From Rhodopseudomonas palustris JSC-3b (lineage in GTDB: Bacteria; Pseudomonadota; Alphaproteobacteria; Rhizobiales; Xanthobacteraceae): DNA of 64,000 nucleotides. A program made the translations under genes and the position numbers. Under the pieces are notes generated by a model that was not told where the DNA came from, made no database searches, and saw only the letters and a program-made list of their open reading frames with translations. The stretch covers positions 3,490,533-3,554,532 of the forward strand of contig KI632513.1 of the NCBI GenBank assembly GCA_000504425.1, in the 5' to 3' direction. Of this stretch, positions 36,262 to 46,991 are shown piece by piece (positions within the stretch are counted from its first letter, which is position 1; every line of letters starts with the position of its first letter).

Positions 36262-37149
36262 ATGACCGCGCGGATTATTGATGGAAAAGTGATTTCAGCC
36301 GATGTGCGGGCCCGCGTCGCCGACGAGGTCAAGCGGCTGAAGGCCGAGCACGGCATTACCCCCGGTCTGGCGGTGGTGCTGGTCGGCAATGATCCCGCCT
36401 CGGAAGTCTATGTCCGCTCCAAGCACAAGCAGACCAACGAAGCCGGCATGGCCTCGTTCGAGCATCGGCTGCCGGCCGATGTGGCGCAGGACGAGCTGCT
36501 GGCGCTGATCAAGAAGCTGAACGCCGATCCGTCGGTGCACGGCATTCTGGTGCAATTGCCGCTGCCCAAGGGCCTCGATTCCACCGTGGTGATCGACGCG
36601 ATCGACCCGGCCAAGGATGTCGATGGTCTCAATCCGGTCAATGCCGGGCGGCTCGCCTCCGGCCTGTTCGCGCTGACGCCGTGCACGCCGCTCGGCTGCA
36701 TCATCATGGCCAAGCAGGTGCACAATTCGCTCGAGGGCATGAATGCCATCGTGATCGGCCGCTCCAATCTGGTCGGCAAGCCGCTGGTGCAGCTGTTGCT
36801 CAACGAGAACGCCACGGTGACCATTGCCCATTCGCGCAGCCGCGATCTGCCGGCGCTGTGCCGTCAGGCCGATCTGGTGTTCGCCGCGGTCGGCCGGCCG
36901 GAAATGGTCAAGGGCGACTGGATCAAGCCGGGCGCGACCGTGATCGATGTCGGCATCAACCGCACCCCGTCGCCCGATGGCGGCAAGGACAAGCTGGTTG
37001 GCGACGTCGCGTTCCATGAGGCCAAGGAAGTCGCCGGCGCCATCACCCCGGTGCCGGGCGGCGTCGGGCTGATGACGGTGGCCTGCCTGTTGGTCAACAC
37101 CGTGCGCGCTGCCTGCGCCATTCACGGCCTGCCCAAGCCGGCGGTGTGA
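36262..37149 (+). CDS. folD: FolD, methylenetetrahydrofolate dehydrogenase/cyclohydrolase
   Basis: A 295-residue bifunctional enzyme of usual length. It shows [13 protein letters not shown] with the catalytic Tyr and Lys, [41 protein letters not shown] for NADP binding, and the C-terminal [15 protein letters not shown]. It interconverts 5,10-methylene- and 10-formyl-tetrahydrofolate in one-carbon metabolism. It begins 9 nt after the DUF167 gene with AGAGGACGAG upstream. Confidence 0.97.
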   Translation: MTARIIDGKVISADVRARVADEVKRLKAEHGITPGLAVVLVGNDPASEVYVRSKHKQTNEAGMASFEHRLPADVAQDELLALIKKLNADPSVHGILVQLPLPKGLDSTVVIDAIDPAKDVDGLNPVNAGRLASGLFALTPCTPLGCIIMAKQVHNSLEGMNAIVIGRSNLVGKPLVQLLLNENATVTIAHSRSRDLPALCRQADLVFAAVGRPEMVKGDWIKPGATVIDVGINRTPSPDGGKDKLVGDVAFHEAKEVAGAITPVPGGVGLMTVACLLVNTVRAACAIHGLPKPAV

Positions 37150-37168
37150 TCGACGACGGGATTTTCCC

Positions 37169-37478
37169 CGTCATTGCGAGCGCAGCGAAGCAATCCAGTG
37201 CCATGCACTGATTTTGTGGATTGCTTCGTCGCTCCGCTCCTCGCAATGACGAAGACATGGTCTTTGAGCTCGGATTTTCCCCGTCATTGCGAGCGCAGCG
37301 AAGCAATCCAGGGCCGTGCACTGAGTTTGTGGATTGCTTCGTCGCTCCGCTCCTCGCAATGACGAGGACATGGTCTTTGAGCCCGGCTTTTCTCCGTCAT
37401 TGCGAGCGCAGCGAGGCAATCCAGTGCCGAGCACTGAGTTTGTGGATTGCTTCGTCGCTCCGCTCCTCGCAATGACGA
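37169..37478. repeat. Tandem array of three palindromic repeats, family B (113-bp period)
   Basis: Three copies begin at TCATTGCGAG at 37171, 37284 and 37397, exactly 113 bp apart. Each consists of TCATTGCGAGCGCAGCGAAG...CAATCCA, a 20-25 bp centre, and TGGATTGCTTCGTCG...CTCGCAATGA, so each can fold into one long hairpin. The linkers ACATGGTCTTTGAGC also repeat. This explains the translated frames here that read like GAERRSNPQ; they are not genes. The array fills the folD to M20-peptidase gap (convergent genes). Confidence 0.92.
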
Positions 37479-37500
37479 GGGGATAGAGCTTGCGTCGGAC

Positions 37501-38982
37501 TTAACCCGCCGTCGTTTGCAGCAGCCGCTGATAGAAGCGGATCATGTCGGCGTAGTTGGTGATGCTGAGCCGCTCATTGGTGCCGTGAAAGCGTTTCAGG
37601 TCCTCGCCGGTGGCGCGCACCGGCGAAAACCGGAACACGCTGTCGGCGATCGCTGAAAAATGCCGCGAGTCGGTGGCGGCGACCATCAGCCCCGGCGCCA
37701 CCACCACATCGGGAAACACTTCGCGGATGGTGCGGTTCAGCGCCTGAAACGCCGCGCTGTCGGTGGCGGACACCGGCGGCGGATCGAAATTGCCCGGAAA
37801 GCCGCTGATCGCGATCTTGTCGTTGCCGATGGTGCTGCGGACATGGTCGGTGACGCTGCCGATGGTGTCGCCGGGCAGCAGCCGGAAATTCACCGCAGCT
37901 TCGGCGATCCCCGGCAGCACATTGTCTTTCTCGCCGGCGTTGAACACGGTCAGCGCCGTGGTGGTGCGCAGATTGGCCTCGATCGCCGCGCTTTTGGCGA
38001 GTTCGCGCATCAGCAGCGGCTTGAACAGCCACAGATTGGACAGCACCACGCGGTTGGCAAGGCTCATCTCCGGTGCCAGCGTCGCGAACATCTCGGCGGC
38101 GGTGCCGCGCAACTGCATCGGCAGCCGGTTGTCCTCCAGATGGGTCAACGCCGCTGCCAGCATGCCGATCGCGGTCTCGCGCGGCGGCATCGCCGAATGA
38201 CCGGGCGTGGCGCGCGCGGTCAGCATCAACGTCGCATAGCCTTTTTCGGCGACGCCGATCAGCGCCGCCGGCTGCGACAGCCCTTTCATGATGCCATCGG
38301 TGATCAGCAGCCCCTCGTCGAGCACGAACTCCAGTTTGACGCCGCGGCTGGCCAGCAGCTCGACGATCGCCTTGGCGCCGCGCAGCCCCGACACTTCCTC
38401 GTCATGGCCGAACGCGAAATAGATGGTGCGCTTGGGGCGAAAGCCCGCCTTGGCGAGCGCCTCGGCGGCTTCCATGATCGCGTACAGATTGCCCTTGTCG
38501 TCCCAGGAGCCGCGGCCCCAGACAAAACCGTCGGCGATCACGCCGTCGAAGGGCGGGTGGCTCCAATCGGCCTCGGTCTTTGGCGCGATCGGCACCACGT
38601 CCTGATGCGCGAGCAGTGCGATCGGCTTGGCGGCGGGATCGCTGCCCTGCCAAGCGTATAGCAGGCTGTATTGGCCGACGATCTCGCGGCTTGAGGCGGC
38701 ATGAAACGCCGGAAAGCTCGCGGCAAGATGGGCGTGCAGCGCCTTGAGCGGCTCGGCGGCCTGATCGGGATTGAGGAAATTCGAGATGGTTTTGAAGCGG
38801 ATCGCCTCGGAGAGCCGCTGCGCGGCGCCGGCCTGGTCGATCGGCTGCGGCGGCAATGGTGCCACCTGCAATTGGCGCGAGCCGTGGCTCAGCGTGTTGT
38901 AGGCGAGCACGCCCGCCAGAACAGTGATGCCGAGGAGCAGTGATACGACGACCTTGCGGAGGATCCGTAGCAGTCGTCGCAT
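37501..38982 (-). CDS. M20-family metallopeptidase, carboxypeptidase S-like
   Basis: A 493-residue protein with an N-terminal membrane anchor or signal (VVSLLLGITVLAGVLAYNTL). It has the M20 zinc site motifs: LLAHQDVVPI (His, Asp), GRGSWDDKGNLYAIM (metal Asp), FGHDEEVSGLRG (Glu general base and metal) and the C-terminal TDSRHFSAI (His). The dimerisation domain runs from about 235 to 370. Members hydrolyse peptides or N-acyl amino acids, outside the cytoplasm in this case. Substrate unknown. The next gene on the same strand upstream is ppa. Confidence 0.88.
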   Translation of the reverse strand: MRRLLRILRKVVVSLLLGITVLAGVLAYNTLSHGSRQLQVAPLPPQPIDQAGAAQRLSEAIRFKTISNFLNPDQAAEPLKALHAHLAASFPAFHAASSREIVGQYSLLYAWQGSDPAAKPIALLAHQDVVPIAPKTEADWSHPPFDGVIADGFVWGRGSWDDKGNLYAIMEAAEALAKAGFRPKRTIYFAFGHDEEVSGLRGAKAIVELLASRGVKLEFVLDEGLLITDGIMKGLSQPAALIGVAEKGYATLMLTARATPGHSAMPPRETAIGMLAAALTHLEDNRLPMQLRGTAAEMFATLAPEMSLANRVVLSNLWLFKPLLMRELAKSAAIEANLRTTTALTVFNAGEKDNVLPGIAEAAVNFRLLPGDTIGSVTDHVRSTIGNDKIAISGFPGNFDPPPVSATDSAAFQALNRTIREVFPDVVVAPGLMVAATDSRHFSAIADSVFRFSPVRATGEDLKRFHGTNERLSITNYADMIRFYQRLLQTTAG

Positions 38983-39014
38983 CGCTGTCTCCTAGCGGCT
39001 TGTCTCCAGAGGCC

Positions 39015-39551
39015 TTATTCCTTGGCGGCCTTGGCGCGCTCGATCCCTTCCAGGATCAGCTTGTGCGCTTCGTCGGCGCCGCCCCAGCGCAGCACCTTGA
39101 CCCACTTGCCGGGCTCAAGGTCCTTGTAGTGCTCGAAGAAGTGCTGGATCTGGCTCAGCGTGATGTCCGGCATGTCGGAATAGGTCCGAATCCGGTCATA
39201 GCGGCGGGTCAGGTCGGACGACGGCACCGCGAGGATCTTCTCGTCGTGGCCAGCCTCGTCGCTCATATACAGCACGCCGACCGGACGCACGCTCATCACG
39301 GCGCCGGGAATGATGGCGCGGGTGTTGGCGACCAGCACGTCGCACGGGTCACCGTCATCGGACAGCGTGTGCGGGATGAAGCCGTAATTCCCCGGATAAT
39401 GCATCGAGGTATACAGGAACCGATCGACCACCAGCGTTCCCGCGGCCTTGTCCATCTCGTACTTGATTGGCTCGCCACCGACGGGAACTTCAATGATCAC
39501 ATTGACGTCATACGGCGGATTGACGCCAATCGACACTGCGTCGATGCGCAT
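39015..39551 (-). CDS. ppa: Inorganic pyrophosphatase
   Basis: A 178-residue family I pyrophosphatase of usual length. The metal-site signature DGDPCDVLV is present, with [18 protein letters not shown] near the N-terminus and [16 protein letters not shown] before it. The enzyme hydrolyses pyrophosphate to drive biosynthesis. The ATG at 39551 gives [13 protein letters not shown]; an open frame continues upstream to 39710 but adds unrelated residues. GGAGAT lies 5 nt before the ATG. Confidence 0.96.
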   Translation of the reverse strand: MRIDAVSIGVNPPYDVNVIIEVPVGGEPIKYEMDKAAGTLVVDRFLYTSMHYPGNYGFIPHTLSDDGDPCDVLVANTRAIIPGAVMSVRPVGVLYMSDEAGHDEKILAVPSSDLTRRYDRIRTYSDMPDITLSQIQHFFEHYKDLEPGKWVKVLRWGGADEAHKLILEGIERAKAAKE

Positions 39552-39627
39552 CGAAATCTCCAGACTGATTGAGGGTAGTGTGACTACCCAATAGCCGCTA
39601 CCGCGCGGTTCCGCCAGCCTGAAAGCT

Positions 39628-40137
39628 TCAGTTGGTCCAAGCGAACGCGACTTTGTCCAGCGACTTCGGTCCAAACCGCTCCGAGGAACGCGCCACCATG
39701 CGGCCGCCAAGGTTGCGATAGAACTCGGTGGCGGGCTCGTTGTCGGACAGCGCCCAGATCACCAGCGTCTTCAGGCCGCTCTGCATCAGGTCGCGCTTGG
39801 CGGCGGCGAACAGCCGGCGGCCAAAGCCGAGACCCTGAAATTCCGGGCGCAGATACAGCTCGTAGATTTCGCCGTCGAATTGCAGGCTGCGGGCGCGGTT
39901 GCGGCCGTAATTGGCGTAGCCGGCCACCTGATCGCCGAAGCACAATACACTGACCCGGCTGCCCTTGCGGATCGCCGAGTCCCACCACGCTGGACCGCGC
40001 CGATTGATCAGCCGCTCCAGCTCAGCGCCAGGAATGATGCCTTGGTACGCAGAGCGCCAGGCTTCGTCATGCGTCGCGGCGACTGCGGCTGCATCCGCAG
40101 TTCTGGCCGGTCGGACCTCGATCAACGTCGTGCTCAT
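39628..40137 (-). CDS. GNAT-family N-acetyltransferase
   Basis: A 169-residue GNAT protein. [22 protein letters not shown] opens the domain; [25 protein letters not shown] contains the acetyl-CoA loop (Q-G-x-G-x-GR), and [24 protein letters not shown] is the C-terminal part. The substrate is unknown. The ATG at 40137 is preferred to an in-frame ATG at 40149. Located 76 nt upstream of ppa on the same strand. Confidence 0.85.
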   Translation of the reverse strand: MSTTLIEVRPARTADAAAVAATHDEAWRSAYQGIIPGAELERLINRRGPAWWDSAIRKGSRVSVLCFGDQVAGYANYGRNRARSLQFDGEIYELYLRPEFQGLGFGRRLFAAAKRDLMQSGLKTLVIWALSDNEPATEFYRNLGGRMVARSSERFGPKSLDKVAFAWTN

Positions 40138-40503
40138 GACGCCAATCAAAGCAAGTCAGCGGCCCGCCTTCAAGGTCCATCGTTAATTATCGGTTAACGT
40201 GTGGATTCTCAGCATCACCGCGGCGCGAATTGTATCGAAACCGGACAACACACGTCGCGCGCGGCGCGAAGCTGTGCCGATCTGCGCCGGAAATCAGCAG
40301 CGGATCGCCGATCAGTTGCGGGCCGCGCTGCACGCGAGCGCGCGCGTTACGGCGACGCGAAGGAAAATTCGCGAATCGCGGCACTGTGCGGCGGCGCGTG
40401 GCCGCCATCACTGCGGGCAAAAACGCGCAAAGCCAAAAGCGCAAAACTGGCGCGCGCAGCCGCGCTGCGCCGCGATGCGCAACTAACAGCGCGCTGGTGC
40501 AGT
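40138..40503. other. 366-bp intergenic region, no convincing gene
   Basis: The stretch is rich in GCGCG and CGCAAA words (for example 40325-40350 and 40415-40500), and all six frames have short, compositionally odd reading frames. None has a good ribosome-binding site together with protein-like composition. It must contain the leftward promoter of the GNAT gene. It may be a decayed gene, but I cannot name one. Confidence 0.4.
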
Positions 40504-40541
40504 TTTGCGTGCCGCCCGCTTGCGCGGCCGCGGCACGCAAA
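40504..40541 (-). terminator. Strong hairpin after the quinone reductase gene
   Basis: TTTGCGTGCCGC (40504-40515) is the exact reverse complement of 40530-40541, with a 14-bp loop, 5 nt downstream of the quinone reductase stop codon. The stem is 12 bp and ends in A/T pairs. There is no long U-tract, so it may instead protect the mRNA 3' end. Confidence 0.6.
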
Positions 40542-40546
40542 GCCGG

Positions 40547-41521
40547 TCACGGATGCAGGATCACCTTGCCCATCGCCTGGCGACCAGCCAGCACTTTGAG
40601 CGCATCGGCGGTTTGCGCGAGCGGGAAGGTGCGGTCGACATGCGACGAAATTTTGCCCTCGGCCGCCCATTGCACCAGCCGTTCGAGATTGGCGCGATTT
40701 TTCTGCGGGTTGAGATTGGCGAACGCGCCCCAGAACACGCCGCGAATGTCGCAGCCTTTCAGCAGTGCCAAATTGAGCGGCATTTTCGGGATGTCGCCGG
40801 CGGCAAAGCCGATCACCAGAAAGCGGCCTTCCCAGGCGATCGAGCGTAGCGCCGCCTCGGCATAGGGGCCGCCGACCGGATCGAACACGATATTGACGCC
40901 CTTGCCGCCGGTGAGCTGTTTGAGTCCATCTTTCAGGTCGTCTCTGGCGTAGTTCAGCGTCAGCTCGGCGCCGTGCTGCTTGGCAAATTCCAGCTTCTCA
41001 TCGGAGGACGCGCAGGCGATCACCTTGAGCCCGAGTTCTTTGCCGATTTCGCAGGCCGCAAGGCCGGTGCCGCCGGCCGCGCCGAGCACCGCCAGCGTCT
41101 CGCCGGGCTTCGGGCTGGCGCGGTCCTCGAGCGCATGCAGCGCGGTGCCGTAGGTGATGATGATGCCGCTGGCGCGGTCGAAATCGAGCGTATCGGGGAT
41201 TTTGATGATGGCGGCGGCCGGCAGCGCGATCTTCTCGCGCGCGCCGTTGTAGCCGCACGACGCCACCACCCGGTCGCCGGGCTTGAGGCTGGTGACGCCA
41301 TCGCCGACCGATTCGATCACGCCCGCGACTTCCGCGGCCGGCGAGAATGGGAACGGCGGTTTGATCTGATACTTGCCCTGGATCATCAGCAGGTCGAAGA
41401 AGTTCAACGCTGCCGCCTTGATCGCGATCACTGCTTCGCCGGGGCCGGCGACCGGATCGGGAACCTCCGTGAGCACGAGGTCGTCGGGGCCGCAATACTG
41501 GGAGCAGAGAATCGCCTTCAT
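40547..41521 (-). CDS. NADPH:quinone oxidoreductase, zinc-independent MDR family
   Basis: A 324-residue protein of the quinone oxidoreductase group of medium-chain reductases. It has the N-terminal GroES-like part (VAGPGEAVIAIKAAALNFFDLLMIQGKYQ) and the NADPH loop VLGAAGGTGLAACEIGKELGLKVIACASS. FDPVGGPYAEAALRSIAWEGRFLVIGFA and the C-terminal LAGRQAMGKVILHP follow. No zinc-ligand cysteines are seen. It probably reduces quinones or enoyl compounds; the physiological substrate is unknown. Confidence 0.87.
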   Translation of the reverse strand: MKAILCSQYCGPDDLVLTEVPDPVAGPGEAVIAIKAAALNFFDLLMIQGKYQIKPPFPFSPAAEVAGVIESVGDGVTSLKPGDRVVASCGYNGAREKIALPAAAIIKIPDTLDFDRASGIIITYGTALHALEDRASPKPGETLAVLGAAGGTGLAACEIGKELGLKVIACASSDEKLEFAKQHGAELTLNYARDDLKDGLKQLTGGKGVNIVFDPVGGPYAEAALRSIAWEGRFLVIGFAAGDIPKMPLNLALLKGCDIRGVFWGAFANLNPQKNRANLERLVQWAAEGKISSHVDRTFPLAQTADALKVLAGRQAMGKVILHP

Positions 41522-41819
41522 GAATCCACCCGCATGTTTTTTCTTGGTCTTCTGTTTGTGCCGGATTTGCCGGCCAAGGACAATTGTCTTCGGCGCCGCC
41601 GCCCGCCACTGGGAAGGCGCTAAAAGCTTGTGAGATCAATGATTTTCCACCCGGCAAAATAACGCCGCGCGATCGCTCGCCGGGCCGCGGCACCTTGGCC
41701 ACAACGCATGAGCCATGACCATCCGCCGTCTTTGCAGAATCGCCCGAGGCGGTTATTGCAGGCGGGGTCGCTGCGGCCCGGGCCATTATGCAGTCACATT
41801 CATGGGGGACGAGGCTGGC

Positions 41820-42398
41820 ATGTACGTGCGGCGCATGATGTTGGGACTTTCGATCTGCGGATTGCTGTGTGGGGCATCGAACCTCGCGCTGGCGCAGTCG
41901 GCTGCGAAGGGTGCCAAGAACGCGCCGGCGGCGCCGGGCAGTGGCGGCGCCGAGCCGCAATTGATCGGCCAGTTCGGCACCTGGGGCGCCTATGTCGCCA
42001 ATCCGAACGGCAGGAAGGTCTGCTTCGCGCTGGCCAAGCCGTCCTCGTCCAAGACCAATCCGCCGAACCGGCCGCGTGACCCGGCCTATGTGTTCATCTC
42101 GACCCGGCCGGCCGAAAAGGTCGTGAACGAGGTGTCGGTGATGATCGGCTACACGCTCAAGCCGGGCTCGGAAGGCTCGCTCGAAGTCGGTGGCTCGAGC
42201 TATGCGATGTACACCCAGGGCGACGGGCTGTGGATCAAGAACGCCGCCGATGAGGAACGCATGGTCGAGGCGATGCGCCGCGCCGGCGATCTGGTGGTGA
42301 AGGGCACCTCCAGCAAGGGCACCCAGAGCATCGACACCTTCTCGCTCAAGGGCTTGGCCCAGGCTTTGGACCGGCTGTCCCAGGATTGCCGCCGCTGA
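41820..42398 (+). CDS. IalB-family (invasion-associated locus B) periplasmic protein
   Basis: A 192-residue protein with a signal peptide (MMLGLSICGLLCGASNLALAQ). The family pattern is visible: IGQFGTWGAYVANPNGRKVCFALAKP, YVFISTRPAEKVVNEVSVMIGYTLK, and the end FSLKGLAQALDRLSQDC. IalB-type proteins are widespread in alphaproteobacteria and, despite the name, are found in many non-pathogens; function unknown. I chose ATG 41820 because the purine run GGGGGACGAGG lies just upstream. Confidence 0.82.
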   Translation: MYVRRMMLGLSICGLLCGASNLALAQSAAKGAKNAPAAPGSGGAEPQLIGQFGTWGAYVANPNGRKVCFALAKPSSSKTNPPNRPRDPAYVFISTRPAEKVVNEVSVMIGYTLKPGSEGSLEVGGSSYAMYTQGDGLWIKNAADEERMVEAMRRAGDLVVKGTSSKGTQSIDTFSLKGLAQALDRLSQDCRR

Positions 42399-42644
42399 GG
42401 ATACCCAGCGCCGGCGGCCGATCATGGGCCGCGGGCGCATTTCCCGGCTTTGCAGGGGCGGCGGAAACGCCTATCTGAAGCAGCATCGGGCGCCGGTCGC
42501 GCTCTTTTTGACCTCCATGGCGCACTGCTCGGTTGCGGGCGTGTCGGAACCAGGAGGCCGGATTATCGCTCCTTCGTCGCTCAGACGGGGCCGGATCGCG
42601 GCCGCTGGGCATGAGGGCGTTGCTTGCCAGACCCACGGGATGCC

Positions 42645-43853
42645 ATGACCCTCGCTGCCGCCGCTGCTCTCGAAAAGACCGCTCAGGAAAGTTATGTCGA
42701 GCTCGCCAAGCCGTCGCTGATCGGCCTGTCGCGCGCCGAGCTGATGCAGCGCCTGGAAGGGATCGGCGTGCCGCCGTCGCAGCGCAAGATGCGCGCGCAG
42801 CAGCTCTGGCACTGGATCTATGTGCGCGGCGTCACCCAGTTCGCGGACATGACCAGCATCTCCAAGGAGCTGCGCGGCCAGCTCGCCGAGCATTTCACGG
42901 TCGATCGTCCCGAGGTGGTCGCCGAGCAGATTTCCGCGGACGGCACACGCAAATGGCTGCTGCGGCTGCCGAGCGGGCTGGCCGGCGAGCGCGCCCATGA
43001 AATCGAGTGCGTTTACATCCCGGAGACCGATCGCGGCACGCTGTGCCTGTCGAGCCAGGTCGGCTGCACGCTCAATTGCGCGTTCTGTCACACCGGCACC
43101 CAGAAGCTGGTGCGCAACCTGACCGCCGGCGAAATCGTCGGCCAGGTGATGGTGGCCAAGGATCGGCTCGGCGATTGGCCGCTGGCGCTCGATGCCGAGA
43201 AGAAGGACGGCAGCAACCGGCTTGTCACCAACATCGTGATGATGGGCATGGGCGAGCCGCTCTACAATTTCGACGCGGTACGCGACGCGCTGCTGGTGGT
43301 GTCCGACAATGAGGGCATCGGACTGTCGCGGCGCCGGATCACGCTGTCGACCTCGGGCGTGGTGCCGAACATCGTGCGCGCTGGCGAGGAAATCGGCGTG
43401 ATGCTGGCGATCTCGCTGCACGCGGTGCGCGATGAGCTGCGCGACGTGCTGGTGCCGCTCAACCGCAAATATCCGCTCAAGGACGTGCTGCAGGCCTGCC
43501 GCGATTATCCCGGCGCCTCCAATGCCCGGCGCATCACCTTCGAATACGTGATGCTGAAGGGCGTCAACGACTCGCTCGACGATGCCAAGCTGCTGGTCAA
43601 GCTGCTCAAGGGCATTCCGGCCAAGATCAATCTGATCCCGTTCAATCCCTGGCCGGGCAGCGCCTATCAGTGCTCGGATTGGGATCAGATCGAGCGCTTC
43701 TCGGAATACATCTTCAACGCCGGCTATTCCTCGCCGGTGCGCACGCCGCGCGGCCGCGACATTCTGGCGGCCTGCGGCCAGCTGAAATCCGAGACTGAAA
43801 AACTGTCGGCACGCGAGCGCGAGGCGCTGCGCGCCATGGCGCTCACGGATTGA
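42645..43853 (+). CDS. rlmN: RlmN, dual-specificity 23S rRNA/tRNA adenine C2 methyltransferase
   Basis: A 402-residue radical-SAM enzyme. The Fe-S cluster motif is in [14 protein letters not shown] (C-x3-C-x2-C). [42 protein letters not shown] and [11 protein letters not shown] follow. The C-terminal [15 protein letters not shown] includes the conserved cysteine used as methyl carrier. It methylates A2503 of 23S rRNA and A37 of certain tRNAs. The ATG at 42645 is preferred over an in-frame TTG seven codons upstream. Confidence 0.96.
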   Translation: MTLAAAAALEKTAQESYVELAKPSLIGLSRAELMQRLEGIGVPPSQRKMRAQQLWHWIYVRGVTQFADMTSISKELRGQLAEHFTVDRPEVVAEQISADGTRKWLLRLPSGLAGERAHEIECVYIPETDRGTLCLSSQVGCTLNCAFCHTGTQKLVRNLTAGEIVGQVMVAKDRLGDWPLALDAEKKDGSNRLVTNIVMMGMGEPLYNFDAVRDALLVVSDNEGIGLSRRRITLSTSGVVPNIVRAGEEIGVMLAISLHAVRDELRDVLVPLNRKYPLKDVLQACRDYPGASNARRITFEYVMLKGVNDSLDDAKLLVKLLKGIPAKINLIPFNPWPGSAYQCSDWDQIERFSEYIFNAGYSSPVRTPRGRDILAACGQLKSETEKLSAREREALRAMALTD

Positions 43854-43924
43854 TGGCGATGACATCGTTGTCCGGCACGGTCAGTGCCGCCGCTGCCGGT
43901 GGCAGGTCGGCGGGCGCAGGTTTT

Positions 43925-43966
43925 CCCTCCCCGCGCCACTTCACTGCGCTCCGTGTGGGGAGGGGA
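43925..43966. repeat. CCCTCCCC-type hairpin element after rlmN
   Basis: CCCTCCCC at 43925-43932 pairs with GGGGAGGGG near 43957-43966 across a 24-nt centre that contains GCGCCACTTCACTGCGC. It lies 72 nt past rlmN. Same repeat type as near 8061 and 29853; a weak terminator is possible. Confidence 0.5.
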
Positions 43967-44021
43967 GATGCCCTCGCGCTGCGACGGACCGTCGGGCGTT
44001 TCAATGGACGAATCCCAACGG

Positions 44022-44160
44022 TGATTGATACCAACCTCTCCGCACGTCATGGCCGGGCTCCGTCCCGGCCATCCACGTCTTTGATCTTGCGGCGCTTTCA
44101 AGACGTGGATGCCCGCGACCAGCGCGGGCATGACGGGGCAATGGTAGGAGCCGCTGGTAT
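44022..44160. repeat. Family A palindromic repeat (reverse orientation)
   Basis: Starts GATTGATACCAACC and ends GCCGCTGGTATAATC, so the ends are imperfect inverted repeats. Inside are GGCCGGG...CCCGGCC (44051-44071), CCACGTCTTTGATCTTGC, and GCCCGCGACCAGCGCGGGC. Together with the preceding hairpin it occupies the 343-bp rlmN to membrane-protein gap; no gene is present there. Confidence 0.85.
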
Positions 44161-44196
44161 AATCTGGCTGCGCTCGCCGCTCGCGGAGGTGTGCTG

Positions 44197-44688
44197 ATGG
44201 CGTTGATCGGCCGGCTGTTCGTCATTCTGTTTGGATTCTTGGCCGCGGCGATGTGCGCCGGCATCGTGGTGGTCGGGGCAGTGCTGTGGCCGGAATTGTC
44301 CGCCCTCGATTTCGGCCCGGTCGACCATGACCCGCGCAACATCCTGTTCGGCATCGGCTTTGTGTTCGTGTCGGGCTTTGCGCTACTGCCGGCGATGCTG
44401 GTCGCTGTGATCGCCGAGGCGTTCTACATCCGCAGCCTCTTGGCCTATGCGGTCGCGGGCGCCGTGATCGGGCTGGTGTGCTATCTGGGGCTGTTGCCGT
44501 TCGATCCCGGCACGCTGCAATTCGACGGCCTGGTGCGCCGCCATCTCGAAGTGATGACCGGCGCCGGCATTTTGGCCGGGGTGGTGTATTGGGCGATCGC
44601 CGGCCGCAATTCCGGCGCCTGGCGCCAGCCGCCTGCGCCGCGCGCCCCTTTGCCGCAACCCCAGCCACCGGCCGCGCCGCGGCCATAA
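44197..44688 (+). CDS. Small inner-membrane protein with proline-rich tail
   Basis: A 163-residue protein with four hydrophobic helices: LFVILFGFLAAAMCAGIVVVGAVLW, ILFGIGFVFVSGFALLPAML, AYAVAGAVIGLVCYLGLL and AGILAGVVYWAIAG. It ends in a Pro-rich tail (PPAPRAPLPQPQPPAAPRP). I do not recognise a characterised family. GGAGG seven nt before ATG 44197 sets the start; an in-frame GTG at 44191 is too close to it. The PAP2 gene follows by 52 nt. Confidence 0.7.
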   Translation: MALIGRLFVILFGFLAAAMCAGIVVVGAVLWPELSALDFGPVDHDPRNILFGIGFVFVSGFALLPAMLVAVIAEAFYIRSLLAYAVAGAVIGLVCYLGLLPFDPGTLQFDGLVRRHLEVMTGAGILAGVVYWAIAGRNSGAWRQPPAPRAPLPQPQPPAAPRP

Positions 44689-44740
44689 CTGGCGGCGTGC
44701 CCGGCTTTCCTTGTCCCTTACCCTCGGCTAAACCGCTGCC

Positions 44741-45517
44741 ATGAACCGGACCGGACTCTACATCGCGCTCGGGCTGTTCGCCGCGGTTGGATTGCTGTTC
44801 GGGCTCTATCCCGAACTCGACCTGTGGCTCGCCGGGCTGTTCTTCGACCCCGCCACCAGCAGCTTCCCGCTGAAATCGGTGCCGATCGCCAATTTCGCGC
44901 GCGACGCCGCGATGTGGATCGCGTGGGCATTCGTCGCGCCGTCGATCATCGCGCTGGTGGTCAAACTGGCGCGGCCCGACAAGCCGCTGTTGGTGCGCGG
45001 CCGCACTGTGATGTTTCTGGTGGTGACCATGACGCTCGCCGCCGGCATCCTCACCAATTTGACCTTCAAGAGCCATTGGGGCCGGCCGCGGCCTATCTTC
45101 GTCACCGAATTTGCCGGCACCAACACCTTCGTGCCGTGGTGGGACCCGCGCGGCGCGTGCCCGAAAAACTGCTCGTTCTTCTCCGGCGAGGGCGCCACCG
45201 CCTATTGGACGTTCGCGCCCGCCGCGCTGGCGCCGGCGCCGTGGCGGCCGCTGGCCTACGCCGCGGCCTTCACTTTCGGCACCGCGACCAGCGTGCTGCG
45301 CATGGCGTTCGGCGGCCATTTCTTCACCGACGTCGCGATCGCCGGCCTCGTGACCTTCATCACCATCTGGCTGATGTACGGCTTCATCTATCGCTGGCCG
45401 CGCACCCGGCTGACCGATGAGCGGATCGACGCGGCGCTGACCCGCTTCGCCTGGCCGTTGTACCGGCTGCGCTCGAAATGGCGCGGCCGCGACGTCGGCG
45501 CAGCGCCGGCGGCGTAA
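44741..45517 (+). CDS. PAP2-superfamily membrane phosphatase (variant motif)
   Basis: A 258-residue protein with about five to six membrane helices and the three PAP2 motifs. C1 is KSHWGRPRP (K-x6-RP), C2 is CSFFSGEGA, and C3 is RMAFGGHFFTD (R-x5-H-x3-D). In canonical C2 (PSGH) a histidine acts as acid; here that position is Glu. Catalytic His and Asp of C3 are kept. Related proteins dephosphorylate undecaprenyl pyrophosphate, lipid A or phosphatidic acid at the outer face of the inner membrane. The substrate is unknown. Confidence 0.8.
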   Translation: MNRTGLYIALGLFAAVGLLFGLYPELDLWLAGLFFDPATSSFPLKSVPIANFARDAAMWIAWAFVAPSIIALVVKLARPDKPLLVRGRTVMFLVVTMTLAAGILTNLTFKSHWGRPRPIFVTEFAGTNTFVPWWDPRGACPKNCSFFSGEGATAYWTFAPAALAPAPWRPLAYAAAFTFGTATSVLRMAFGGHFFTDVAIAGLVTFITIWLMYGFIYRWPRTRLTDERIDAALTRFAWPLYRLRSKWRGRDVGAAPAA

Positions 45518-45591
45518 GCGCGCGTGGCGAGGTGGGCGCCGTGATTGGCGCCCTAAGCCATTAAACGCGTGCCCGACGGCTCGAAATTTGA

Positions 45592-46968
<1,377 letters not shown>

Positions 46969-46991
46969 GTGCAAACGACGGCGTCTGTTGA

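Noticed and set aside
37171-37475. Overlapping small proteins with GAERRSNPQ-like sequence
   Set aside because: They are translations of the family B repeat in several frames; no start signals.
37169-37478. Array of regular repeats resembling a CRISPR
   Set aside because: Period is 113 bp, the units are almost wholly identical including the spacing sequence, and each is one long palindrome; there are no unique spacers or cas genes.
40187-40540. Reading frames on both strands upstream of the quinone reductase terminator
   Set aside because: Arg/Ala/Cys-rich shadow composition, no ribosome-binding site; overlaps a strong hairpin.
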